Source: Pseudocitrobacter cyperus (lineage in GTDB: Bacteria; Pseudomonadota; Gammaproteobacteria; Enterobacterales; Enterobacteriaceae). Taken from it: DNA of 64,000 nucleotides. A model generated the notes under the pieces. It had not been told where the DNA came from and searched no databases. It saw only the letters and a list, made by a program, of their open reading frames with translations. Location of the stretch: positions 992,001 through 1,056,000 of the forward strand of contig NZ_JAYMYY010000001.1 of assembly GCF_039889165.1 (NCBI RefSeq), read 5' to 3'. Positions 28,160 through 35,935 of this stretch are shown in pieces; within the stretch, counting starts at the first letter, position 1, and every line of letters starts with the position of its first letter. Both the position numbers and the translations under genes were made by a program.

Positions 28160-29269
28160 ATGCTGACGTTATCACGACTTTTCATTCATCCGGTGAAATC
28201 CATGAGAGGCATTGGGCTGACTCATGCCTTCGCAGATATCAGCGGAATGGCGTTCGATCGCATTTTTATGGTGACGGAACTCGATGGCACGTTTATTACC
28301 GCACGGCAGTTTCCGGCGATGGTGCGTTTCACCCCTGCCATTCTGCATGATGGGCTGCACCTCACTGCGCCTGATGGCAGCAGCGCGCTAATTCGCTTTG
28401 CTGATTTCACCCGGCAGGCCGAACCGACGGAAGTCTGGGGCAATCATTTCACGGCCCACATCGCGCCAGATGCGATTAATCAGTGGTTATCGCCATTCTT
28501 CAAACGCGACGTACAGCTACGCTGGCTGGGCGATACCCTCACCCGCCGCGTTAAACGCCATGATGCGGTGCCGCTCTCTTTTGCTGACGGTTATCCCTAT
28601 CTGCTGACCAATGAAGCTTCTCTGCGTGATTTACAGCAGCGCTGCCCTGCCAGCGTCAGGATGGAACAGTTCCGCCCTAATCTGGTGGTGGCCGGCGCAC
28701 AGGCGTGGGATGAAGATAGCTGGAAAACCCTTCGTATTGGTGAAGTGGTCTTTGATGTGGTGAAACCCTGCAGTCGCTGTATCTTTACCACCATTAGCCC
28801 GGAGCGGGGTCAGAAACATCCTGCGGGAGAACCGTTGCATACGCTGCAATCATTCCGCACCGCCCAGGATAATGGCGACGTTGATTTTGGGCAGAACCTG
28901 ATCCCGCGCAGCAGCGGCGTGATTCGTGTGGGCGATGAAGTCGAAATATTAGCGACCGGGCCCGGAAAGATCTATGGCGCCGGGGAAGACGATGAGAGCC
29001 AGGCGCTTCCCGGCACACAGACGACAAAGGTGGAAATCAACTGGCAGGGTCAGGCTTTTACCGGAAATAACCAGCAGGTTTTACTGGAGCAACTGGAACA
29101 GCAGGGAATCCGAATCCCCTACTCCTGTCGGGCAGGTATTTGCGGGAGCTGTCGGATAACACTTGAGGAAGGCGAAGTCAGCCCGCTCAAGAAGAGTGCC
29201 GTTGGCAATGATGGCACAATATTGAGCTGTAGCTGCGTGCCGAAAACGGCGCTGAAATTACGCAGTTAA
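28160..29269 (+). CDS. ycbX: MOSC and 2Fe-2S protein YcbX
   Basis: This 369-residue cytoplasmic molybdoenzyme reduces N-hydroxylated base analogues such as 6-hydroxylaminopurine in E. coli. Domains in order are a beta-barrel MOSC N-domain (1-120), the MOSC domain with the Moco-binding PCSRC segment (about 200-205), and a C-terminal plant-type ferredoxin (285-369). The ferredoxin cysteines lie in CRAGICGSC and LSCSC. Its stop overlaps that of zapC in a TTAA sequence. A GTG at 28153 is not needed; ATG 28160 matches the family start MLTLSRLFIHPVKSM. Confidence 0.95.
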   Translation: MLTLSRLFIHPVKSMRGIGLTHAFADISGMAFDRIFMVTELDGTFITARQFPAMVRFTPAILHDGLHLTAPDGSSALIRFADFTRQAEPTEVWGNHFTAHIAPDAINQWLSPFFKRDVQLRWLGDTLTRRVKRHDAVPLSFADGYPYLLTNEASLRDLQQRCPASVRMEQFRPNLVVAGAQAWDEDSWKTLRIGEVVFDVVKPCSRCIFTTISPERGQKHPAGEPLHTLQSFRTAQDNGDVDFGQNLIPRSSGVIRVGDEVEILATGPGKIYGAGEDDESQALPGTQTTKVEINWQGQAFTGNNQQVLLEQLEQQGIRIPYSCRAGICGSCRITLEEGEVSPLKKSAVGNDGTILSCSCVPKTALKLRS

Positions 29270-29808
29270 ACGGCCTGTTCCAGGCTGTAACCCGCCAGAC
29301 CAGGCTGGGGTTGCAGCCTGTCATTCATCACCTTAATCGCATCGCCTAATTGCATGGTTCGCCCCGCCAGCACCAATCCTGGCTGCGCCAACAGGCAAAG
29401 CGCGGCGTTATCACCGGGCTCAACCACCAGCAGATTCACCTGTTGGTCGGTATCACTTAACCAGACGCAGGCAGCATCACCTGTAGCAGGCGACCAGTTA
29501 TCGCTATGGGCGCGGAAGTGCCAGCTTTTCGGCATTTGCGGTTTTAGAAAACGAATCGCTACCAGCGCATTCAGAATGAGTTCGGCGCGGTGTTCTTTAG
29601 AGAGTTCCAGGTCGCGGCATTTTTCTTCAAATGAGAAATAGAGCGCGGCGTCATCGACGCAAAATCCGCTGGGGTCAAAGGCATCAGGCGTCAGCATCCG
29701 ACGGGCATAACGCGAACGGAACAGCATGCCATTGGCTAAATCGAGCATCATTCGATCATGCTCTTCATCATAATACCAACGCCAGTTGTCATCCGGTTTA
29801 ATTCGCAT
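29266..29808 (-). CDS. zapC: Cell division protein ZapC
   Basis: This 180-residue cytoplasmic protein binds FtsZ, promotes bundling of its filaments and stabilises the Z ring. The start MRIKPDDNWRWYYDEEHDRM and the length match E. coli ZapC (YcbW). It is convergent with ycbX, sharing four bases at the stops. Confidence 0.95.
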   Translation of the reverse strand: MRIKPDDNWRWYYDEEHDRMMLDLANGMLFRSRYARRMLTPDAFDPSGFCVDDAALYFSFEEKCRDLELSKEHRAELILNALVAIRFLKPQMPKSWHFRAHSDNWSPATGDAACVWLSDTDQQVNLLVVEPGDNAALCLLAQPGLVLAGRTMQLGDAIKVMNDRLQPQPGLAGYSLEQAV

Positions 29809-29920
29809 TGTCCGCTCCCCTCATTTTTAGCATCCGATTGCTTTGTAATCTTTTCCGTTTCGTTTACAGCCTAAATAATAAAAGACCAAAATGTCTAAAT
29901 AAGCAACAATAATGAAATAT

Positions 29921-29953
29921 AAAGCAACCAGGGCTTAAAATAAAGCCCTGGTT
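29921..29953 (-). terminator. Terminator after pyrD
   Basis: AACCAGGGCTT (29926-29936) and AAGCCCTGGTT (29943-29953) form an 11-bp perfect stem, followed by GCTTT on the minus strand. The T run is short. Confidence 0.7.
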
Positions 29954-29972
29954 CACATAATGAGATAAAAGA

Positions 29973-30983
29973 TTAGATATGAGTTACGATTTCTTTAATC
30001 AGCGGCGGGCCTTTAAAAATAAAACCGGAGTAGATCTGCACGAGCGTTGCGCCAGCAGCCAGTTTCTCTCGTGCAGCAATCACCGAGTCAATCCCGCCAA
30101 CACCAATGATCGGCAGACGACCGTTTAATTCCGCGGCGAGCATACGAATAATTTCGGTGCTTTTTAATTGCAATGGACGACCACTTAATCCGCCCATTTC
30201 ATCGCAATTCTTCATCCCCTGAACCAGGGAACGATCCAGTGTAGTATTCGTCGCGATCACCCCATCAATATTATGGCGAACTAAACTATCGGCAACCTGG
30301 ATCAACTCCTCAGGAGAAAGATCCGGCGCGATCTTCACCGCCACAGGAACATATTTATGATGTTTTGCCTGGAGTTCAGCTTGTTTATTTTTAATACCAG
30401 AAAGCAAATCGTCGAGTGCTTCGCCATATTGCAGGGTGCGTAGCCCTGGGGTATTTGGTGAGGAGATATTAATGGCAATATATCCGGCATAAGCATAGAT
30501 TTTTTCCATACAAATCAGATAGTCATCTTTGCCTTGCTCAACTGGCGTATCTTTATTTTTGCCAATATTAATACCCAGAATGCCATCAAAATGCGCTTTT
30601 TTAACGTTCTCAACCAGGTTATCAACACCCAGGTTATTAAAGCCCATACGGTTGATCAACCCTTCGGCATCGACCAGACGGAAGATCCTCGGCTTGTCAT
30701 TACCTGGTTGCGGACGGGGCGTTACGGTTCCTATCTCGATCGAACCAAAACCCATCGCGCCGAGTGCATCAATACACTCACCATTTTTGTCCAGACCTGC
30801 CGCCAGACCCAACGGGTTCTTGAAGGTTAGTCCCATACAGCTCACCGGCTTTGAAGGCACTTTCTGGCGAACCAGTGCTTCAAACGGCGTTCCGGTCACC
30901 CGGCGTAATGATTGAAAAGTTAATTCATGAGCGCGCTCAGGATCGAGCTGGAAAAGGGCTTTACGAACGAAGGGGTAGTACAT
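29973..30983 (-). CDS. pyrD: Dihydroorotate dehydrogenase (quinone)
   Basis: This 336-residue class 2 enzyme oxidises dihydroorotate to orotate with FMN and passes electrons to quinone at the inner membrane. The N-terminal helical extension (MYYPFVRKALFQLDPERAHE) marks class 2. The FMN-barrel motifs GLAAGLDKNGE, NISSPNTPGLR (with the catalytic Ser) and IGVGGIDS are present. ATG 30983 follows CAGGAGAG and gives the E. coli length; the in-frame upstream ATG at 31010 lies inside the leader hairpin. Confidence 0.97.
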   Translation of the reverse strand: MYYPFVRKALFQLDPERAHELTFQSLRRVTGTPFEALVRQKVPSKPVSCMGLTFKNPLGLAAGLDKNGECIDALGAMGFGSIEIGTVTPRPQPGNDKPRIFRLVDAEGLINRMGFNNLGVDNLVENVKKAHFDGILGINIGKNKDTPVEQGKDDYLICMEKIYAYAGYIAINISSPNTPGLRTLQYGEALDDLLSGIKNKQAELQAKHHKYVPVAVKIAPDLSPEELIQVADSLVRHNIDGVIATNTTLDRSLVQGMKNCDEMGGLSGRPLQLKSTEIIRMLAAELNGRLPIIGVGGIDSVIAAREKLAAGATLVQIYSGFIFKGPPLIKEIVTHI

Positions 30984-30998
30984 GAACTCTCCTGGATT

Positions 30999-31027
30999 CC
31001 CGGTGTGCAAACCGGGGGCGTATTATG
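30999..31027 (-). promoter_or_regulatory. pyrD promoter -10 and start-site-switch hairpin
   Basis: On the minus strand CATAAT (31022-31027) is a good -10 box with TTCCCT 17 bp upstream. The transcript begins in a C-rich run whose first bases decide whether a CCCGG/CCGGG hairpin (30999-31016) forms ahead of the ribosome site. In E. coli pyrD the choice of start base, set by the CTP/GTP ratio, controls translation through this hairpin. The same arrangement is visible here. Confidence 0.75.
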
Positions 31028-31078
31028 TGCTATCCAGCACAGAAAGGGAATTGACCTGTGGCAAAAAAAGCGTATTAA

Positions 31079-31094
31079 ACGCAATCGTTTTCCC
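31079..31094 (-). promoter_or_regulatory. PurR operator of pyrD
   Basis: ACGCAATCGTTTTCCC differs little from the PurR consensus ACGCAAACGTTTTCNT. It lies about 50 bp upstream of the pyrD -10 box. E. coli pyrD is a known member of the PurR regulon. Confidence 0.8.
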
Positions 31095-31266
31095 TGGCAC
31101 TTCTTCTTTCGTTCTTCGTCTGGCTTGTCCAGCACGACTGCCATATGCGTTTTTCGGCAATCGAACCGCAGATAAATTATTTAGCGTTCGCCCGAGGCTC
31201 TGCGAGACTCACCCTTAATGTTATCAATGTTAGATAAATACAAGCATTTTGTTATAAGGAGAGAGT

Positions 31267-31836
31267 ATGCGCGTCATCACCTTAGCGGGAAGCCCCCGTT
31301 TTCCTTCCCGCTCCAGCGCTCTGCTTGAGTACGCCCGCGAAAAACTGGCGGCAGTAGATGTCGAAGTTTGTCACTGGCATCTACAGAATTTCGAGCCGGA
31401 AGATCTGCTGTATGCCCGTTTTGATAGCCCGGCGCTAAAAACGCTGACTGAGCAACTGGCGCAGGCCGATGGCCTAATCGTTGCCACGCCGGTTTATAAA
31501 GCATCGTTTTCCGGCGCATTAAAAACACTGTTGGATCTGTTGCCCGAACGGGCACTGGATGGAAAAGTGGTATTACCATTAGCAACCGGTGGGACGGTTG
31601 CCCATATGCTGGCGGTCGATTACGCCCTCAAGCCCGTATTAAGCGCACTGAAGGCCCAGGAAATTCTCCACGGTGTATTTGCCGACGACAGCCAGGTAAC
31701 GGACTACCAGCATAAACCTCATTTCAGCCCAAATCTGCAAAGCCGTCTCGATAGCGCACTGGAAACGTTCTGGCAGGCGCTCCACCGTCGCGATATCCGC
31801 GTCCCATCATTTCATCAACAATTTGAACACGCATAA
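31267..31836 (+). CDS. ssuE: NADPH-dependent FMN reductase SsuE (orphan)
   Basis: This 189-residue flavodoxin-like enzyme reduces FMN for the alkanesulfonate monooxygenase SsuD. The phosphate-binding loop AGSPRFPSRSSALLEYA near the N-terminus and VATPVYKASFSGALKTLLDLLP in the middle are the SsuE hallmark, and the length is near E. coli SsuE (191). ATG 31267 follows AAGGAGAGAG. In E. coli the operon continues with ssuADCB up to pepN; here a hairpin follows at once and none of these four genes is present. The enzyme must serve another flavin-dependent partner or a monooxygenase encoded elsewhere. Confidence 0.93.
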   Translation: MRVITLAGSPRFPSRSSALLEYAREKLAAVDVEVCHWHLQNFEPEDLLYARFDSPALKTLTEQLAQADGLIVATPVYKASFSGALKTLLDLLPERALDGKVVLPLATGGTVAHMLAVDYALKPVLSALKAQEILHGVFADDSQVTDYQHKPHFSPNLQSRLDSALETFWQALHRRDIRVPSFHQQFEHA

Positions 31837-31837
31837 A

Positions 31838-31872
31838 AATCGCCGGATGAGCCTTGTATCATCCGGCGATCA
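31838..31872. terminator. REP-like hairpin between ssuE and a convergent lipoprotein gene
   Basis: ATCGCCGGATGA and TCATCCGGCGAT form a 12-bp perfect stem with an 8-nt loop. The GCCGGATG core resembles one arm of REP elements. It sits between converging genes and can stop both. Confidence 0.75.
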
Positions 31873-32289
31873 TCATTTACTGGATTCACATCTGTAATCT
31901 TCTTTCTGCCCTGCCGCTGTCACCTGCATCGGGAAAATGACCGGTTTGCTCATGTCGACATGCAGGTAGCGGGGATTTTTGCTGTCACGCGTTTTAAAGT
32001 CCATAACAACCAGATTCGCATCTGCGCGGGTCGGCGCAATATAGTGGAAAACCTCCCCCTTCATCGTCAGCGTTTCATCTTTCGACTTCAACACTGCCGT
32101 CGCCTTCTCCCCTTTTGCATCCATACAGTTCAGTATCAGGGTACTGAAATCGCCTGAAGCAGTGGGCGTGGTACTCTGTTGCTGCTCCGGGTTGCTGGCC
32201 GGTTTATTCGCATTTTTATTTGTATTTTCTGCCGAACATCCGGAAATAATAAATAGAATAAATATGGATGCTGCTTTTTTAGAGAACAT
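31873..32289 (-). CDS. Small lipoprotein of unknown function
   Basis: This protein has 138 residues. The signal peptide MFSKKAASIFILFIISGC ends in a lipobox (ISGC, Cys at 18), so a lipid-anchored envelope protein is likely. A Asn/Gln/Pro/Thr-rich linker (about 19-45) leads to a compact domain of about 90 residues with two cysteines (LNCMDAK and DYRCESSK) that could form a disulfide. No family was recognised. It marks the left edge of the insert that replaces ssuADCB. The start at ATG 32289 follows TGAGGAAAAA. Confidence 0.7.
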   Translation of the reverse strand: MFSKKAASIFILFIISGCSAENTNKNANKPASNPEQQQSTTPTASGDFSTLILNCMDAKGEKATAVLKSKDETLTMKGEVFHYIAPTRADANLVVMDFKTRDSKNPRYLHVDMSKPVIFPMQVTAAGQKEDYRCESSK

Positions 32290-32654
32290 TTTTTCCTCAC
32301 AGGAATATGCGGTATTGGTAATGGAAATTTGACAAAATTATACATATATAAACAAACGCAAATTCCAGAATATTGTCAACGTCCTGGATAGTTTATCTTA
32401 GCATTTTTAACCATAGTTCAGGCAAGGATAATTTGAGATAAATCTTAAAAGAATTTTATTTCGTCACTTTTTCAGATTTATCAATATAATAAGGCCACGG
32501 CACAGCCCTTACGCAGGGTACAAGAGCTTATTAGACTGTTTCATTAAATGGTGTATTCAAACATCATCAGCGCCCTGTACATATTTTCAGCTTAAACCTT
32601 ATGCGTTTGAGAATTTTGGTCTTACCTTACAACTGGAAGTCACAATACGCTAAA
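32290..32654. other. Gene-free AT-rich stretch upstream of an IprA-like regulator
   Basis: This is about 365 bp of AT-rich sequence between divergent genes. It must hold both promoters. No operator palindrome stood out by eye. Confidence 0.4.
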
Positions 32655-33281
32655 ATGAAGTCATATACTCAAAAACCCATTGCATCCCTGGAACTCATTG
32701 TTGAACACATTATCAAGCATGCTAATTATGAATCAGTGACAATAGCGGAAGAGAACTTCAGGTTACAGCGTGAAAAATATCTATATTTTGTTACATCTGG
32801 AAATTTCACTCTTAGAAACCAGACCAATAACCATATTAACTTCGTTGACTCTGCCCCTTTCATCGTAGGTATTGTCAATAACAAAGATTTTACCGATGGG
32901 GGCATGGTATTCAGCCCACAAAGCGAGTGTACCGTTCTGATCATGGATCGTCAGGAGGCAGATAATATCTTCAGCGAAAAGGGTTTCTGGAAAATCCTCT
33001 ATCTTTTTACTACCTATGTCATTCAATCCATGCTTATAACAAAAAACATGACGCATGGTGCTAACAGTTATAAGAAAATCAAGAACTGCATTGAGTCGCT
33101 GCAACAGCTTCCTGACGATGTTAAGAGTAAGATCAGCGCCATTCAGTTCATCATCAATGAAACAGGAATATCCAGGAGTCGGGTCTCAGCCATCCTTGCT
33201 GAGCTTAAGAAAGGGGGATTCATTAAAGTGACCCGCGGAAAACTCATTTCTGTCGATAAGAGTCTGCCCCATGATTATTGA
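32655..33281 (+). CDS. IprA/YaiV-like winged-helix regulator
   Basis: This is a 208-residue cytoplasmic protein with a CRP-like layout. An N-terminal cyclic-nucleotide-binding-like fold (about 1-125) is followed by a winged helix-turn-helix (about 160-200, with ISRSRVSAILAELKKGGFIKVTRGK). This is the layout of IprA/YaiV-type regulators, which affect peroxide resistance in Salmonella and E. coli. The residues that bind cAMP in CRP are not obvious. The frame is open back to 32601; ATG 32655 (MKSYTQKPIASLE) is chosen because the family starts near this point, but no start has a strong ribosome site. It is the first gene of the lectin island and could control it. Confidence 0.7.
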   Translation: MKSYTQKPIASLELIVEHIIKHANYESVTIAEENFRLQREKYLYFVTSGNFTLRNQTNNHINFVDSAPFIVGIVNNKDFTDGGMVFSPQSECTVLIMDRQEADNIFSEKGFWKILYLFTTYVIQSMLITKNMTHGANSYKKIKNCIESLQQLPDDVKSKISAIQFIINETGISRSRVSAILAELKKGGFIKVTRGKLISVDKSLPHDY

Positions 33282-33387
33282 TAACGCCAGATGACATTCG
33301 ATGTCCTCAACAGGACATTATGGTTTGTCACCCTTTACTATAATTAATCAGATAAGACGGCAAATGATTATAGTAAAGGACAGCGCG

Positions 33388-33630
33388 ATGCTCATCAGGA
33401 ATAATATCATTAACTGCTGGAGTTATGCTCTTTCAATTATCCTGGTGTGTTTTGTATGGCTGGGGTTAGTATGCTCCATCGCCATTCTGGTAATAATCAC
33501 AACACAAACGCTACAACCGCAAAATTCATTATTTTTAATTTTTATTTTTCAACTAACATGTCTGGCGACGATGTGCGCTTATTTTTTACTGGGGCTTATC
33601 AAAAAGCCGCTCCGCTACAATGCCGGGTAA
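33388..33630 (+). CDS. Small two-helix membrane protein
   Basis: This protein has 80 residues. Two long hydrophobic segments (about 14-38 and 45-67) are joined by a short polar turn, and a basic tail (KKPLRYNAG) follows. The start is chosen at ATG 33388, 7 nt after AAAGGA; earlier ATGs at 33301 and 33364 lack such a site. It follows the IprA-like gene by 106 bp on the same strand. No family was recognised; holin-like or stress-membrane roles are possible but not supported. Confidence 0.55.
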   Translation: MLIRNNIINCWSYALSIILVCFVWLGLVCSIAILVIITTQTLQPQNSLFLIFIFQLTCLATMCAYFLLGLIKKPLRYNAG

Positions 33631-33636
33631 GTTATA

Positions 33637-33666
33637 GCGCCACGGAGCCGAAAGACTCCGTAGCGC
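33637..33666. terminator. Hairpin between converging genes
   Basis: GCGCCACGGAG and CTCCGTAGCGC pair with one mismatch around an 8-nt loop. There is no strong T run, so termination efficiency is uncertain. Confidence 0.5.
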
Positions 33667-33674
33667 CGCCGTCA

Positions 33675-34442
33675 TTAACCGTTCAGCACCACAATATTAA
33701 CATCATACCCACCGGTATTATTGGCATATTCTGTGGCCACATTGGTGTCGTTGAAGATCAGAGCAATCTTTCCATCCTCCGGCACTTCCCACGGATCGCC
33801 GCCGCTGCCAATTGCATGAAGATGCTCGCCGACCTTAATCACCAGTTGCCCGGCGATTGCACCGGAATAGACAAACGTGCTGTCAGGCGTTTGCGCTGAA
33901 GGATGCTGGCTATCGCCATCAGGGCCAAACTTGCGCCCCCGGCTGTCATACTGCGCTTCACCCGAGGCAACGAGGATGATTTTGTCCCCTTTGGCCACGG
34001 TGATGTCTGTGCTTGTCCAGTTAGCGTTGGTCGCGGCGACATGTCCCCGCCATTGCGCTTTTTTAGTCACTGCAACGGTTTTATTCTCAGTGAGATATAC
34101 CTCACCTTCGAATGCACCGTTGTTATCTGAATGCGAGGAGTCATGGACATACAGAATCAGCTCACCGCTTTCAGGCGCAACCCATTGATACACGCCTCGG
34201 CCAATATCGTAGTTTTTACCGGAAGTAGAGAAACGCGCTTTCAGCACGGCATCCTTCGCCAGCTTCGAGCCGTCTTTCATCCTGGCATCAGGGAATGCTA
34301 TAGCCCATATTTCCCGACCGTAGTAAACCCAGCCTCCAGCGATGATGGTAATTTTATCACCCGCATTAATTTTCAGACCTGTTGGTGTACCATTCGCGTC
34401 TTTCGCATCAATTTTACCAGACCAGTTTGGTGACACAGTCAT
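33675..34442 (-). CDS. Tandem LecA (PA-IL)-like lectin
   Basis: This is a 255-residue protein made of two LecA-like beta-sandwich domains (about 1-118 and 128-252). LecA of Pseudomonas aeruginosa binds galactose through calcium. In the second domain the ligands of LecA can be traced: Tyr165 (EAQYDS), His180 and Gln184 (GDSQHPSAQ), Asp232, Thr237, Asn241 and Asn242 (FNDTNVATEYANN). The first domain keeps the fold pattern (GWVYYG and a DNN end) but lacks the His-Pro loop. There is no signal peptide, as in LecA itself. ATG 34442 follows GGAGAG with ideal spacing, so the longer frame to 34535 is rejected. It diverges from the single-domain lectin. Galactose binding is inferred. Confidence 0.82.
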   Translation of the reverse strand: MTVSPNWSGKIDAKDANGTPTGLKINAGDKITIIAGGWVYYGREIWAIAFPDARMKDGSKLAKDAVLKARFSTSGKNYDIGRGVYQWVAPESGELILYVHDSSHSDNNGAFEGEVYLTENKTVAVTKKAQWRGHVAATNANWTSTDITVAKGDKIILVASGEAQYDSRGRKFGPDGDSQHPSAQTPDSTFVYSGAIAGQLVIKVGEHLHAIGSGGDPWEVPEDGKIALIFNDTNVATEYANNTGGYDVNIVVLNG

Positions 34443-35075
34443 AGAACTCTCCGTTATAGTGAGTAACTGAAATAAAGGGTATGTTGCGATTTTATTATTG
34501 CCATACTGTTGTATATTCAGCATCAAATAAATCAACCCGGCACTTTCAGAATAACCAGCCTCACTTAAATATCAATCAAAAAATATCACTCACCTTAACT
34601 TTATTAACTCATCCGCCTCTTACTCAACTTGCATTAAGAACAATCTTATTCAAGATATCCAATAAAATACATTCAGAAACAGATGTATTAAAACCCAAAC
34701 AAACAAAGGAAAAATAAAATGTCTTTTTCTGGACACTAACCGTAATTTTCAACGAGAAATAACCACACCACAATCATGCCTAATACAACAACAAGCCTGA
34801 GATAATTCTCATAAACAAATAAAATACAACCATTAAAACAATCAGTTAGTTGATTATGAAATAAAAAATAACACTTTCAAGCTAATAATATTAATAATCA
34901 AAACGCTCTTTCTGGAAAAACAAAAAATGTCTGCTTGTTGCGTGTTTGTTGAATAACTCACAATTGATGCATAGTATTACCACTGATATTCAACCTGAGC
35001 TTTTTAATCAACGCTGGAACCGACACGCATAACGATTCCATAGTGGAAATAAAGCAACCCTGACAGGAGTAAATG
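34443..35075. promoter_or_regulatory. AT-rich divergent control region between two lectin genes
   Basis: This is about 630 bp, strikingly rich in A and T. It separates the starts of the double-domain and single-domain lectin genes. Short open frames inside have no ribosome sites. Such composition usually invites H-NS silencing in enterobacteria. No clear operator was picked out by eye. Confidence 0.5.
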
Positions 35076-35435
35076 ATGTCTGAGCAAAAAATCTGGTCTG
35101 GTAAAGTCCCTGCCAATATCGCCACCGGCGTCGATACCGGAATTAGCGTGAGCACCGGTGACGTATTAACTATTCGCGCCACCGGATGCATCAACTATGG
35201 TGCCGAAGCGCATAAACTGGGGTTTCCTGATGGCCGCGTTAAAGAAGGCATGGTATTCGACTCGACGAAGGTACTGAAAGCCCGATTCGCGGATTCCGGA
35301 AAAAGCTATGATATAGGTTCATCCGTTATTAACTGGCCTGTTCCGGAAAAAGGGACATTGCAGCTTTACGTAGCAGATACCCCAAACGGTTACTCCGACA
35401 ATAAAGGCAACTTTGACGCGGAAGTTTATAAATAA
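35076..35435 (+). CDS. Single-domain LecA-like lectin
   Basis: This is a 119-residue protein made of one LecA-like domain. It is closest to the first domain of the neighbouring tandem lectin: both share KARF-x3-GK-x-YDIG and the FPD-x-R-x-K loop. The calcium-site region reads ADTPNGYSDNKG, with Asp101, Asp108 and Asn109 in place of the LecA D..T..NN set. Tyr41 is kept but the His-Pro-Gln sugar loop is absent, so the binding specificity probably differs or is lost. Two ATGs occur in a row; the second (35076) has the better distance to AGGAG. There is no signal peptide. Confidence 0.78.
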   Translation: MSEQKIWSGKVPANIATGVDTGISVSTGDVLTIRATGCINYGAEAHKLGFPDGRVKEGMVFDSTKVLKARFADSGKSYDIGSSVINWPVPEKGTLQLYVADTPNGYSDNKGNFDAEVYK

Positions 35436-35456
35436 GTTGCTGAACGATATTATGCC

Positions 35457-35498
35457 CAGGTTTACTGCGCTCCCGATTATCCGGGAGCAGTAAACCTG
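35457..35498 (+). terminator. Long hairpin between lectin and membrane-protein genes
   Basis: CAGGTTTACTGC-CTCCCG and its complement pair over 17 bp with one bulged base and a loop of about 6 nt. There is no T run after it, so it may stabilise the lectin mRNA 3' end or act as a partial terminator rather than a full stop. Confidence 0.5.
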
Positions 35499-35527
35499 CC
35501 TATAGACTCATTAAGGCAGGAGATATA

Positions 35528-35743
35528 ATGCCCGGTATGTTAGACCGTATACTCTGGAACCACACCCCATTCGCCTTCCTTTTTTTGTTTGTTTTTTGTG
35601 TGGTTGCGGATGTTCTGGCTATGTGGTTACTGAAATTTAAGCCAGATGATGCATTCCTGACAGCGATAGCCCTGTTCCTGCTGCTGACAAGCTTGTATTG
35701 CTATCGACTGGCACGGTTAACCAAAAAATACCGCCGCCGCTAA
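35528..35743 (+). CDS. Small membrane protein with two hydrophobic helices
   Basis: This protein has 71 residues. Hydrophobic segments lie at about 14-34 and 43-59, and a strongly basic tail (RLARLTKKYRRR) should face the cytoplasm. ATG 35528 has a very good ribosome site (AGGCAGGAG). It lies between the single lectin and the VWA protein gene on the same strand. No family was recognised. Confidence 0.6.
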   Translation: MPGMLDRILWNHTPFAFLFLFVFCVVADVLAMWLLKFKPDDAFLTAIALFLLLTSLYCYRLARLTKKYRRR

Positions 35744-35935
35744 ATAGCGTTGATATATAGAAAGAGAGTTGTCTGCTTATTTCCTTGTCGATGCCGGGCA
35801 ATCGATAACTAAAAAGGTTCGGCCATCAATTCAGCAGCAATAAAGCTCGCCTGATACTTAATAAACAACACACTCACCGGGGGAATTAAATCGCCTGTCC
35901 GGGAAATCCCTTTATCCTTTTTAGGAGGATTAATA

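Noticed and set aside
31838..31872. Possible REP/BIME repeat
   Set aside because: Only one unit is present and only the GCCGGATG core matches, so it is reported as a terminator-like hairpin instead.
34430..34442. GTGACACAGTCAT, similar to a matS site for MatP
   Set aside because: It has two mismatches to GTGACRNYGTCAC and coincides with the start of the lectin coding region. No true matS site was found by eye.
34481..34717. Open frame of 78 codons in the AT-rich gap between the lectin genes
   Set aside because: It has no ribosome site, and its composition reflects only the AT-rich DNA.
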